This document shows positions 8,670 to 18,425 of a stretch of DNA of 64,000 nucleotides, piece after piece. The position numbers and the translations under genes were made by a program. Position 1 is the stretch's first letter; the number at the start of each line of letters is the position of its first letter. The stretch covers positions 1,536,001 through 1,600,000 of the forward strand of contig NZ_LR743507.1 in the NCBI RefSeq assembly GCF_902712855.1, given 5' to 3'. The notes beneath the pieces were generated by a model that ran no database searches, was not told where the DNA came from, and was given only the letters and a program-made list of their open reading frames with translations. Origin of the DNA: Variovorax paradoxus. Its GTDB lineage: Bacteria > Pseudomonadota > Gammaproteobacteria > Burkholderiales > Burkholderiaceae_C.

Positions 8670-9878
8670 TTACAGCCCGAGGATCATCTTGGAGATGATG
8701 TTCTTCTGGATTTCATTCGAGCCGCCGAAGATCGACAGCTTGCGGTTGTTGAAGTAGCGCGAGGCGGCGGCCGAGGCGTAAGGCGGCCCGAAGGTTTCGC
8801 CGGTGTAGCCGTCCTTCAATGCCTCGGCGATGAAGGGGCGGCCATAGACGCCCATCGCACGGCGGGCCAGCGAGGAGATTTCCTGGCGGATCTCGGTGCC
8901 GCGGATCTTCAGCATCGAGCTTTCCGCGCCCGGCACGCCGCCGCCTGCCACCGCCGCGATCACGCGCAGGTTGGTGGTCTTCATGTTCTCGAGGTCGATC
9001 TCGACACGCGCCATGCGCGCCGCGAAGGCCGGGTCGTCGGCCAGCGGCTTGCCGTTCTTCGTCTGCGTGGCCGCGATGCCCTTGAGCTGTTCGAGCGCGG
9101 CCACCGAGAAGCCCACGCCCGCGATGTTGGTGCGTTCGTAGGTCAGCAGGTACTTGGCGCAGGTCCAGCCCTTGTTCTCCTCGCCCACGAGGTTCTCGGC
9201 CGGCACGCGCACGTCGGAGAAGAACACCTCGTTCACTTCATGCTCGCCGTCGAGCGTGATGATCGGGCGCACTTCGACACCGGGCGACTCCATGTCGATC
9301 AGCAGGAAGCTGATGCCTTCCTGCTTCTTCGCCTCACGGTTGGTGCGCACCAGGCAGAAGATCATGTTGGCGTGCTGGCCCAGCGTGGTCCAGGTCTTCT
9401 GGCCGTTCACGATGTAGTGGTCGCCCTGCGCGTCGATGCCGCGCACGGCCGAGGTCTTCACCGCGGCCAGGTCGGAGCCTGCGCCGGGTTCCGAATAGCC
9501 CTGGCACCACCAGTCGGCGCCGTTCAGGATGCGCGGCAGCCAGTGGCTCTTCTGCGCCTCGTTGCCGTACTTGATGAGCACCGGGCCGAGCATGTTCACG
9601 CCGAAGGGCACGATGCGCGGCGCGAAGGCCAGCGCGCACTCGTTCTCGAAGATGAACTTCTCGACCGCCGTCCAGCCCGGGCCGCCGTACTGCTCGGGCC
9701 AGTGGTTGGCGAGCCAGCCGCGCTCGTTCAGGATGGCGTGCCATTCCTGCATGTCGGCCTTCTCGAGGATCTTGCCGCTGCGCACTTTCTCGGACAGCCG
9801 CACCGGCAGCTTCGCGGCCAGGAAGGCGCGCACCTCGCTGCGGAAGGCTTCTTCTTCGGGAGTGAAGTTCAGGTCCAT
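8670..9878 (-). CDS. Acyl-CoA dehydrogenase, resembling pimeloyl-CoA dehydrogenase large subunit
   Basis: 402 residues starting MDLNFTPEEEAFRSEVRAFL. Family landmarks are WCQGYSEPGAGSDLAAVKT in the middle domain and KLSIFGGSNEIQKNIISKMI near the C-terminus. It lies directly upstream of the smaller dehydrogenase; the two probably act as a heteromeric enzyme, as described for PimC/PimD of Rhodopseudomonas palustris. It is separated from the thiolase gene by a copy of the dispersed hairpin repeat, although both are on the same strand and probably in the same operon. Confidence 0.92.
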   Translation of the reverse strand: MDLNFTPEEEAFRSEVRAFLAAKLPVRLSEKVRSGKILEKADMQEWHAILNERGWLANHWPEQYGGPGWTAVEKFIFENECALAFAPRIVPFGVNMLGPVLIKYGNEAQKSHWLPRILNGADWWCQGYSEPGAGSDLAAVKTSAVRGIDAQGDHYIVNGQKTWTTLGQHANMIFCLVRTNREAKKQEGISFLLIDMESPGVEVRPIITLDGEHEVNEVFFSDVRVPAENLVGEENKGWTCAKYLLTYERTNIAGVGFSVAALEQLKGIAATQTKNGKPLADDPAFAARMARVEIDLENMKTTNLRVIAAVAGGGVPGAESSMLKIRGTEIRQEISSLARRAMGVYGRPFIAEALKDGYTGETFGPPYASAAASRYFNNRKLSIFGGSNEIQKNIISKMILGL

Positions 9879-9913
9879 GTCGTATCTCTCGGTTGCGTTT
9901 GGACGTATTCATC

Positions 9914-10008
9914 GGGAACACCGCGGAACTGGCCTTGCCGGGCCGCAGGTGTTGCCCCCGGTCGGGGGGTGGCGTCGCGACACGAAGTGCGCGACGCCTG
10001 GGGGCGAG
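9914..10008 (-). repeat. Dispersed hairpin repeat, copy 2 (between thiolase and acyl-CoA dehydrogenase genes)
   Basis: Nearly identical to copy 1, in the same orientation relative to the upstream gene. Read on the minus strand it begins 4 nt after the thiolase stop codon. The CCCCC/GGGGG hairpin and the AACACC/GGTGTT outer arms are kept. It lies within a run of functionally linked genes. Confidence 0.85.
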
Positions 10009-10012
10009 CCGT

Positions 10013-11203
10013 TCAGTAGATTTCAAAGAGACCAGCGGCGCCCATGCCGCCGGCGATGCACATCGTGACCACGGCGTACTTCGCGCCACGGCGCTTGCCT
10101 TCGATGAGCACGTGGCCCGCGAGGCGCGCGCCGGTCATGCCGAAGGGGTGGCCGATGGAGATCGCGCCGCCGTTCACGTTGAGCAGTTCCGAGGGAATGC
10201 CCAGCTTGTCCTGGCAGTAGATCGACTGCGAGGCGAAGGCTTCGTTGAGCTCCCACAGGCCGATGTCCTGCACCTTCAGGCCGTGGCGCGCGAGCAGCTT
10301 GGGCACCGCGAAGACGGGGCCGATGCCCATCTCGTCGGGCTCGCAGCCGGCCACCGCGAGACCGCGGAAGGCGCCCAGCGGCTTGATGTTGGCGCGCTCG
10401 GCATCCTTCGCTTCCATCAGCACGCAGGCCGATGCGCCGTCCGACAGCTGCGAGGCGTTGCCGGCCGTCACGAACTTGTCTTCGCCCATCACCGGCTTGA
10501 GCTTGGCGAGCGCCTCGTAGGTGGTGCCGCGGCGGTTGCAGTTGTCTTCGGTGGCGGTGACTTCGCGGTGGGTGACTTCCTTGGTTTCCTTGTCGGTCAC
10601 CGCCATGGTGGTGGTGCAGGCGACGATCTCGTCCTTGTAGCGGCCGGCGATCTGCGCCTCCTCTGTGCGGCGCTGGCTCTCGGCCGAGAAGCGGTCCTGC
10701 GCCTCGCGGCTGATGTTGTAGCGCTTGGCGACGATGTCGGCCGTCTCGATCATCGCCATGTACAGCGCGGGCTTGTGTTCGACGATCCACGGGTCCATGC
10801 CGCTGTCGCCACTGTCGGTGGCGCTGCGGCTGCGGATCTGCGAGATGCTTTCCACGCCGCCCGCGATCATGGCCGGTGCGCCGTCCACCACGATGCGGCC
10901 CGCGGCCATGGCGATGGCTTGCAGGCCCGAGGCACAGAAGCGGTTGACGGTGGTGCCGGCGATGCTGATCGGAAGGCCGGCGCGGATGATGGCCTGGCGC
11001 GCGATGTTGCGGCCGGTGGTGCCCTCGGGGTAGCCGCAGCCGAGGATGGCGTCCTCGATGAGCGCGGGGTCGAGGCCCGAGCGTTCGACGGCCGCCTTCA
11101 CGGCGAAGGCCGCCAGCGTGGGACCGGGGGTGATGTTGAATTCGCCGCGGTGCGCCTTGGTGAGCGGGGTGCGGGCGGTGGAAACGATGACGGCTTCACG
11201 CAT
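10013..11203 (-). CDS. Acetyl-CoA acyltransferase (thiolase)
   Basis: 396 residues. The acylated nucleophile is Cys90 in NRFCASGLQA; the catalytic His is in ISIGHPFGMTGAR; the second Cys is in CIAGGMGAAGLFEIY (most thiolases have GGG where this one has AGG). It would cleave 3-ketoacyl-CoA to acetyl-CoA and a shortened acyl-CoA, the last step of beta-oxidation. It begins 30 bp after the stop of the hydratase/3-hydroxyacyl-CoA dehydrogenase gene, so the two consecutive activities are co-transcribed. The start matches family N-termini (MREAVIVSTARTPLTKAHRG). Confidence 0.96.
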   Translation of the reverse strand: MREAVIVSTARTPLTKAHRGEFNITPGPTLAAFAVKAAVERSGLDPALIEDAILGCGYPEGTTGRNIARQAIIRAGLPISIAGTTVNRFCASGLQAIAMAAGRIVVDGAPAMIAGGVESISQIRSRSATDSGDSGMDPWIVEHKPALYMAMIETADIVAKRYNISREAQDRFSAESQRRTEEAQIAGRYKDEIVACTTTMAVTDKETKEVTHREVTATEDNCNRRGTTYEALAKLKPVMGEDKFVTAGNASQLSDGASACVLMEAKDAERANIKPLGAFRGLAVAGCEPDEMGIGPVFAVPKLLARHGLKVQDIGLWELNEAFASQSIYCQDKLGIPSELLNVNGGAISIGHPFGMTGARLAGHVLIEGKRRGAKYAVVTMCIAGGMGAAGLFEIY

Positions 11204-11233
11204 GGGGTTGTCTCCTGGACGGCTGACGTTGGA

Positions 11234-13369
11234 TTACTCGGATTGATTCAGGCTGGCGAAGTCGGCGCCGCGCTCGACCAGCTCGACCAGCAGCGGCGAC
11301 GGCTTCCAGAAGACCGGGTCTTCCTTGGCGAACTCGCGGATGTCGGCCAGCACCTTCGGCAGGCCCACCATGTCGGCGTACTTCATCGGGCCGCCGCGGA
11401 AGCGCGGGAAGCCGTAGCCGTAGAGGAAGGTCACGTCCACGTCCAGCGGGCGCAGCGCGATGCGCTGCAGCACCACGTTGGCGCCCTCGTTGATCATGGC
11501 GGCCATGTAGCGGCGCATGATTTCCTCTTCGGTGAACTTGCGCGGGGTGATGCCGGCGCGCTCGCGCTCGGCGTCGATGATGGCCAGCACCTCGGGGTCG
11601 GGCTCGCCGGTGCGGGCGCCTTCGGGGTACAGGTAGTAGCCGCGCTGCGTCTTCTGGCCGAACCAGCCGCGCTCGCAGATGCGGTCGGCAATCTGCACGT
11701 AGCGCGCCTGCGGGTCGCGCGTGGCGGCCTTGCGCTTGCGCGTGGCCCAGCCGATGTCGCCGCCGGCCAGGTCGGACACCTGGAACGGACCCATCGGGTA
11801 GCCGAAGTTGCGCACGGCGGCGTCGATGTCGTAGGGCGAGGCACCGTCTTCCATCATGTGGTCGGCGGCCTGGCGGTACACGGCCAGGATGCGGTTGCCG
11901 ATGAAGCCGTCGCACACGCCGGCGCGCACCGGCACCTTCTTGAGCTTCTTGGCCAGCTCGAAGCCGGTGGCGACCACGTCGGCGCTCACCTTGGCGGGCA
12001 CCACGATCTCCAGCAGCTTCATGATGTTGGCCGGCGAGAAGAAGTGCAGGCCCACCACGTCCTGCGGGCGCGAGATGCTGGCGGCGATCTCGTCGATGTC
12101 GAGGTAGGAGGTGTTGGTGGCCAGCACCGCGCCGCGCTTGCACACGCGGTCGAGTTCGGCGAACACGGCCTTCTTGACGCCCATGTCCTCGAACACGGCT
12201 TCCACCACGATGTCGACGTTGGCGAGCGCGTCGTAGCTGGTCGAGCCCGAGAAGCGCGCCATGACCGCGGCCTTGGCCTCATCGGTCATGCGGCCCTTCT
12301 TGATGAGGCCGTCGTACACCTTCTCGACGTTGGCGCGGCCGCGCGCGAGCTGCGTGTCGTCGCGCTCGATCATGGTCACGGGCATGCCCGCGTCGAGCAT
12401 GGCCACCGCGATGCCCGCGCCCATGGTGCCGCCGCCGACGATGCCGGCCGACTCCAGCGCGCGTGGCTTGGCGGTCTTGGTTTCGGGCGCCTTCAGCACT
12501 TCGCGCTCGGCGAAGAAGGCGTGGATCAGGCCGGCGCGCTGCGGGCTGTCGATGCACTGCAGGAACAGCTTGCGCTCCAGCGCCATGCCTTCGTCGAAGG
12601 GCAGCGTAAGCGCGCCTTCGACGGCCTCGATGATCTTCATCGGCGAGAAGAGGCCGCGGCTCTTCTTGGCGGTGTCGGCGCGCGCGGCCTCGAGGGCGGC
12701 GCGGCTGGCTTCCCTGTCGGCAAGGCCGGTCGCTTCGCGCGAGCGGCGCACGGGGGCGCTGGCGGCGATCAGCTCATTTGCATAGGCCAGGCCTTCGGCG
12801 CGCGCATCGGCGTCGGTGGACAGGCGGTCGACGAGGCCGAGCGACAGCGCTTCCTTCGCGCCCGCGTGGCGGCCGCTGAGCATCAGTTCGAGTGCGGGCT
12901 TCACGCCGATCAGGCGCGGCGTGCGCTGCGTGCCGCCCGAGCCGGGCAGCAGGCCGAGCGCCACTTCGGGCAGGCCCAGCTTGGCGGTGGGCGAGGCGAT
13001 GCGGTAGTGCGCCGACAGCGCCACCTCGAGCCCGCCGCCGAGCGCGGCGCCATGGATGGCGGCGATCACCGGCTTGCTGCAGTTCTCGATCTTCAGGCAG
13101 GTCTCGGGCAGCGAGGGTGGCATCGGCGGCTTGCCGAATTCGCGGATGTCCGCGCCGGCGATGAAGTTGCGGCCCGCGCCGACGATCAGAACCGCGCGGG
13201 CGGCGCTGTCGGCTTCGGCCGCGTCGATGGCGGCCACCAGGCCGCCGCGCACGTCCACGCCCAGGGCGTTGACGGGCGGGTTGTCGATGGTCACCACGAA
13301 CACGTCGCCGTGACGCTCGAAGGTGACGGGACCGGAGGACGTGGAGGGGCTGGGGGTTGTGCTGGCCAT
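11234..13369 (-). CDS. Bifunctional enoyl-CoA hydratase / 3-hydroxyacyl-CoA dehydrogenase (FadB/FadJ-like)
   Basis: 711 residues. The N-terminal crotonase domain (about 1-190) has GADIREFGKPP and IHGAALGGGLEVALS. The NAD-binding domain begins near residue 305 with GIVGGGTMGAGIAVAMLDAG, and the C-terminal domain contains GLHFFSPANIMKLLEIV. It hydrates enoyl-CoA and oxidises the 3-hydroxyacyl-CoA with NAD. The start chosen (MASTTPSPSTSSGPVTFERH) has AAGAGA upstream; a longer frame reaches into the divergent promoter and is unlikely. It is the first gene of the minus-strand cluster, facing the LysR gene across a 170-bp divergent region. Confidence 0.95.
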   Translation of the reverse strand: MASTTPSPSTSSGPVTFERHGDVFVVTIDNPPVNALGVDVRGGLVAAIDAAEADSAARAVLIVGAGRNFIAGADIREFGKPPMPPSLPETCLKIENCSKPVIAAIHGAALGGGLEVALSAHYRIASPTAKLGLPEVALGLLPGSGGTQRTPRLIGVKPALELMLSGRHAGAKEALSLGLVDRLSTDADARAEGLAYANELIAASAPVRRSREATGLADREASRAALEAARADTAKKSRGLFSPMKIIEAVEGALTLPFDEGMALERKLFLQCIDSPQRAGLIHAFFAEREVLKAPETKTAKPRALESAGIVGGGTMGAGIAVAMLDAGMPVTMIERDDTQLARGRANVEKVYDGLIKKGRMTDEAKAAVMARFSGSTSYDALANVDIVVEAVFEDMGVKKAVFAELDRVCKRGAVLATNTSYLDIDEIAASISRPQDVVGLHFFSPANIMKLLEIVVPAKVSADVVATGFELAKKLKKVPVRAGVCDGFIGNRILAVYRQAADHMMEDGASPYDIDAAVRNFGYPMGPFQVSDLAGGDIGWATRKRKAATRDPQARYVQIADRICERGWFGQKTQRGYYLYPEGARTGEPDPEVLAIIDAERERAGITPRKFTEEEIMRRYMAAMINEGANVVLQRIALRPLDVDVTFLYGYGFPRFRGGPMKYADMVGLPKVLADIREFAKEDPVFWKPSPLLVELVERGADFASLNQSE

Positions 13370-13481
13370 GTGCTTGTCTCTTGCGTGGCGGGCCCTGCGG
13401 AACAGGAACGGGGGAGAAGTGGCCCGGGCGGGACCCGGGGCTCTGGGGTGAACCCCCTCATTCTTCGCCCGTGCTGCGGCT

Positions 13482-13529
13482 TTGACAATTGCATAGCCGG
13501 TTGACAGACTGTCAAAGGATTTTTGACAC
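13482..13529. promoter_or_regulatory. LysR-type operator and divergent promoter region
   Basis: A perfect 15-bp dyad TTGACAGACTGTCAA at 13501-13515 contains the LysR T-N11-A pattern. Further TTGACA elements lie at 13482 and 13523, and TGTCAAA (13510-13516) is repeated in inverted form as TTTGACA (13522-13528). The region separates the lysR start (13540) from the first beta-oxidation gene (13369). TTGACA is also the sigma70 -35 consensus, so operator and promoter probably overlap. Confidence 0.65.
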
Positions 13530-13539
13530 AATCGCCCGC

Positions 13540-14481
13540 ATGGACCTGCAATCGCTCACCCTGCTGGTGGAAATCCTCGATGCGGGCAACCTGAGCGCGG
13601 CGGCCCGCCGGCTCAAGATGAGCCGCGCCAACGTGAGCTACCACCTGAACCAGCTGGAGCGCTCGGTGGGCGCGCAGCTGGTGCGCCGCACCACCCGGCG
13701 CGCCGAGCCGACCGAGATCGGCCTGCGGCTGTACCAGCACGGCGTGGCCATCCAGGGCGAACTGCTGGCCGCGCGCGAATCGGTCACCGAACTGGGCCAG
13801 GGCCTGCAGGGCCGCGTGCGGCTGAGCGTGCCCAGCGGCTACGGGCAGCTGGTCATGGCCGACTGGCTGATCGACTTCAAGCGCCAGTACCCCGGCATCG
13901 TGCTCGACGTGGTGTTCGAGAACCGCATCGAGGACCTGCTGCGCGACGAGGTCGACATCGCCATCCGGGTGATTCCCGAGCCGCCGCAGAACCTGGTGGC
14001 GCGCGAGATGGGGCCGGTGCGCTACGTGGCCTGCGCTTCAGCCGGCTACGCAGCGAAGCATCCGCTGCCCACCCAGCTCGACGCGCTGCAGGGCGCGCCG
14101 GTGGTCACGGCCGCCGTCATCGGCCGGCAACTGCGCGTGTCGGCCTACCAGGGCCAGAACCTGGGAGAGGTGCGGCGCGAGGTGATCCTCGAGCCGACGC
14201 TCATTTCGGAGAATTTTCTGTTCCTGCGCCAGGCCATCCTCGCGGGCCTGGGCATCGGGCTGGTGCCCGACTACGTGGTGCAGGAGGACGTGCGCCGCGG
14301 CGACGTCGTGACCACGCTGGACGACTGGCGCCTGAGCATCTTCGGAACGCAGATGTTCATGCTGTACATGCCGAACCGCCAGCACACGCGGGCGATCCGG
14401 ACCTTCATCGACTTCGTGCTGGAGCGGGTGCGCCTGCCTCAGGAGCCGGTGCCGCGGCGGTCCTTGCCTTCGGCCTCGTAG
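13540..14481 (+). CDS. LysR-family transcriptional regulator
   Basis: 313 residues: an N-terminal winged helix-turn-helix (LTLLVEILDAGNLSAAARRL, then SRANVSYHLNQLERSVG) and a LysR substrate-binding domain (GRVRLSVPSGYGQLVMADWL onward). It is divergent from the minus-strand beta-oxidation cluster, with the TTGACAG dyad between them, so it most likely regulates that cluster in response to a CoA-pathway substrate or intermediate. The ATG at 13540 gives the normal family N-terminus; an upstream ATG at 13489 would add 17 unrelated residues overlapping the operator. The 3' end overlaps the convergent GGDEF gene by 43 bp. Confidence 0.93.
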   Translation: MDLQSLTLLVEILDAGNLSAAARRLKMSRANVSYHLNQLERSVGAQLVRRTTRRAEPTEIGLRLYQHGVAIQGELLAARESVTELGQGLQGRVRLSVPSGYGQLVMADWLIDFKRQYPGIVLDVVFENRIEDLLRDEVDIAIRVIPEPPQNLVAREMGPVRYVACASAGYAAKHPLPTQLDALQGAPVVTAAVIGRQLRVSAYQGQNLGEVRREVILEPTLISENFLFLRQAILAGLGIGLVPDYVVQEDVRRGDVVTTLDDWRLSIFGTQMFMLYMPNRQHTRAIRTFIDFVLERVRLPQEPVPRRSLPSAS

Positions 14482-15938
14482 TACCGGGCCTTGTCGTCGT
14501 ACATCGCGCGGTCGGCCCGCTGCAGCGCCGACTCCAGCGTCTCGCCGGCATGGCAGGTCGCGAGGCCGATGGCCAGGCTCAGCGCATGGCCGCTCTGCCC
14601 GGCGTGGAACTGGTTGTTCATCTCGAGCAGCGTGAGGATGCGATCGCGCATCGCCTCGGCACCGCGCTCGTCGGTCATCGGCAGCAGCACCGCGAACTCG
14701 TCGCCCCCGATGCGCGCGGGCCAGGCCGGCGGATCGACGGCCTTGTCGAGCACTTCGCCCATGCGCCGCAGCATCGAGTCGCCGGCGGCGTGGCCTTCCT
14801 GGTCGTTGAGCTGCTTCAGGCCGTTGAGGTCGATGGCCACGATCGACACCGGCCACGGGCCCTTGCGCGACAGGCGGTTGAGTTCCTCGCTGTAGTAGGT
14901 GCGGTTGCACAGCTGGGTGAGCACGTCGTGCTTGCCGAGGTACTCGAGGTAGGCCTCGGCCTTCTTGCGCGCGGTGATGTCCACCAGCGACACCAGCACC
15001 AGGTCCCAGGAGTCGAGCCGGTCGTCCTGCACCGCGAACTGCATGTGGATGTTCAGCACCTCGCCCGACAGCGAGTAGTTGAGGACCTCTCGGTGCTGCA
15101 CGGTCTTGCCGTTCCACAGGTCCTGCAGCTGCTCGGCGAACGATTCGCGCATCTCGTCGCGGAAGATGCGCGAGATGTTGCCCAGCAGCGCGGGCAGGTC
15201 GGGCGCGCCGAACATGCGCAGCGTTTCCTGGTTCACGTCGATGACGCGGATCTCCTGCATGCAGCGCGTGACGAACTCGGGGTGCACCTTGATGAAGGTG
15301 GCGAAGTCGGTGATGCCGCGTGCGCGGATGCTCTGCATCAGCGTGCGCACCGCGCTGAAGTCCTCCACCCACAGCGACACCGGCGAATGCTCGAACAGGT
15401 TGCGCGCATAGGTGGCGCTTTCGTCGCGCAGGCGCTGCGCGGCCACGCGCTCGGTGATGTCGTCGAGCGAGACCAGCACGCGGTTCCAGTCGTTCTCGTG
15501 GCCGGGCAGGACGCGGGCACGCACGCGCACGTCGAGGCGGCGGCCGTCGAGTGCGTAGTTGACGGTCTCGCTCTCGAAGGTGAGCTGGCCGCGCCACAGG
15601 CAGTCGAGCTCGTGGATCACGGTGGTCGACATGTCGCCGCGGAACACCTGGTCGAGCGCGCCGAGCAGGGTTTCCTGGCTGTCGGCCGCGAAGAGCTGCA
15701 GCGTGTGCTGGTTGACGCGCAGAACCTTCAGCAGCGCCATGCAGTCGCTCACACGCCTCGGGTCTTCCGACAGGTAGGCCACCAGGTCTGTGATGCCCTC
15801 GGCGCGCCAGCCGTCGAGCTTGCGCTTCAGTTCGCTGTAGTCCTCGATCCAGAGCGAGACGGGCGCCAGGTCGAACATGGCGTCGAGGTCGTCGTGGGGC
15901 TGGGTGACATCGGACGCGGCGGCTGCGGACGGGACCAT
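14439..15938 (-). CDS. PAS-PAS-GGDEF protein (probable diguanylate cyclase)
   Basis: 499 residues. Two tandem sensor modules of about 140 residues are clearly related: APVSLWIEDYSELKRKLDGW and SPVSLWVEDFSAVRTLMQSI begin the two copies, each ending in DITER or DITAR as PAS domains do. A GGDEF domain follows, with ARIGGDEFAVLLPM as the active-site loop. It would make cyclic di-GMP from GTP. No transmembrane segment is apparent, so it is probably cytosolic. There is no EAL domain. Its stop lies inside the 3' end of the lysR gene (43-bp tail-to-tail overlap). The ribosome-binding site before 15938 is weak. Confidence 0.9.
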   Translation of the reverse strand: MVPSAAAASDVTQPHDDLDAMFDLAPVSLWIEDYSELKRKLDGWRAEGITDLVAYLSEDPRRVSDCMALLKVLRVNQHTLQLFAADSQETLLGALDQVFRGDMSTTVIHELDCLWRGQLTFESETVNYALDGRRLDVRVRARVLPGHENDWNRVLVSLDDITERVAAQRLRDESATYARNLFEHSPVSLWVEDFSAVRTLMQSIRARGITDFATFIKVHPEFVTRCMQEIRVIDVNQETLRMFGAPDLPALLGNISRIFRDEMRESFAEQLQDLWNGKTVQHREVLNYSLSGEVLNIHMQFAVQDDRLDSWDLVLVSLVDITARKKAEAYLEYLGKHDVLTQLCNRTYYSEELNRLSRKGPWPVSIVAIDLNGLKQLNDQEGHAAGDSMLRRMGEVLDKAVDPPAWPARIGGDEFAVLLPMTDERGAEAMRDRILTLLEMNNQFHAGQSGHALSLAIGLATCHAGETLESALQRADRAMYDDKARYYEAEGKDRRGTGS

Positions 15939-16021
15939 CGGTGGAGCTTTCGGAAAGCGGCGGAAGCCATGGCCGACGGGCGCCGGCGGGGGGACGCCGG
16001 ATTATTACCGCACCGAAAGCG

Positions 16022-16621
16022 TCAGCGGCTGTAGAGCCCCACCACGCTCTGCCCGCCCAGTGCATGGCCCTTGAGCGCGGCCAGCAGCGCGTCGCGCGCC
16101 AGGCCGGCCGGCAGCGCGCCCGGCGCGAGGTCGGACGCGACCACGGTCAGCACGTAGTGGTGCGGACGGTCGCCCACCGGCGGGCACATGCCGCGGTAGG
16201 CCGGCGCGCCGGCCACGTTCGGGCCCATGGTGAAGTTGAAGTTCGAGCCCGCCTGGCCTTCGCCCGCCTTGAGCTCGCCGCGGTCGGCCGCGATGTTGTA
16301 AGCCACCCAGTGCGACACGCCCAGCCCGGCGGCGCCGTCCGGGTCGAACACCAGCACCGCCACCGACTTCGTCTTGGCCGGCAGGTTGCTCCAGGCCACG
16401 GGCAGCGAGACGTTCTTGCCGCCGCATTCGCCGGCGCCGCCGTGGTCGGCCGGAATCACGCCGTTGTCGGCGAAGGCGCTCGAGCTGACGCGCATGCCGG
16501 TGTAGGCCTTGCCGCCGGGGCCGCCCGACATGCCGGTGCAGCCGGCCGCGAGCGCCGAGAGCGCGATGGCCGCTGCGGGCAGGGCGAGCGAACGGGCGAA
16601 GGAACGGGACATGTTGCGCAT
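16022..16621 (-). CDS. YbhB/YbcL-family (Raf kinase inhibitor-like/PEBP) lipoprotein
   Basis: 199 residues. A signal peptide with lipobox-like LAAGC is followed by the PEBP fold; typical segments are VLVFDPDGAAGLGVSHWVAYNI and GMCPPVGDRPHHYVLTVVA. The family binds small ligands or phospholipids and its bacterial role is poorly known. The ATG at 16621 has AAGGAGA upstream. It lies 23 bp after the Rieske gene and could be co-transcribed with it. Confidence 0.9.
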   Translation of the reverse strand: MRNMSRSFARSLALPAAAIALSALAAGCTGMSGGPGGKAYTGMRVSSSAFADNGVIPADHGGAGECGGKNVSLPVAWSNLPAKTKSVAVLVFDPDGAAGLGVSHWVAYNIAADRGELKAGEGQAGSNFNFTMGPNVAGAPAYRGMCPPVGDRPHHYVLTVVASDLAPGALPAGLARDALLAALKGHALGGQSVVGLYSR

Positions 16622-16644
16622 GGAATCTCCTTGAAGAATGGTTT

Positions 16645-17010
16645 TCATCCGGCGTGGCCGAGCCACACGCTGCCGTCCGGCCGCTCGTGCACCGCCAGCG
16701 GCGTGAGCCGCGCGCCGCGGCACGGGCCGCCCACGCACTTGCCGGTATCGGGTTCGAAGATGGCGCCGTGCCGCGCGCACATCAGGTAGCGGCCCGAACG
16801 CTCGATCACCTGGCCGTCGAAGTCGAGCGGGCCGCCCGCATGCGGGCACTGGTTGAGGTAGGCGTACACCGTGCCGTGCCAGCGCACGGCGAAGGCCGGC
16901 GCGCCGTCGGGGGCGAAGAACCTGCGGGCAAGGCCGCCATCGGCGAGTCCGTCGGCGATCGGGTCGGGGGAAGTCGCGCGGAGAGGGGCGGTCGCTGCGG
17001 GTTCTGTCAT
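16645..17010 (-). CDS. Small Rieske [2Fe-2S] protein
   Basis: 121 residues with a complete Rieske site: Cys55-x-His57 (NQCPHAGG) and Cys78-x2-His81 (LMCARHGAIF). No other domain is present, so it resembles ferredoxin-type Rieske proteins (NirD or BphF-like) that carry electrons in the cytoplasm. The frame extends upstream into the response-regulator gene, but the ATG at 17010 gives a sensible length. It sits 23 bp downstream of the response-regulator stop and upstream of the YbhB-like gene. No oxygenase gene is adjacent, so its partner is unknown. Confidence 0.9.
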   Translation of the reverse strand: MTEPAATAPLRATSPDPIADGLADGGLARRFFAPDGAPAFAVRWHGTVYAYLNQCPHAGGPLDFDGQVIERSGRYLMCARHGAIFEPDTGKCVGGPCRGARLTPLAVHERPDGSVWLGHAG

Positions 17011-17033
17011 CTGCCCGCGAGCGTAGCCAAGGT

Positions 17034-18417
<1,384 letters not shown>

Positions 18418-18425
<8 letters not shown>

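Noticed and set aside
7539..10019. A plus-strand frame of about 826 codons
   Set aside because: Opposite the two acyl-CoA dehydrogenase genes; composition of a shadow frame and no recognisable domain.
9893..13504. A plus-strand open frame of about 1200 codons
   Set aside because: It lies opposite the thiolase and bifunctional dehydrogenase genes; its Ala/Gly/His/Arg-rich product matches the reverse-frame shadow of GC-rich codons and has no motifs.
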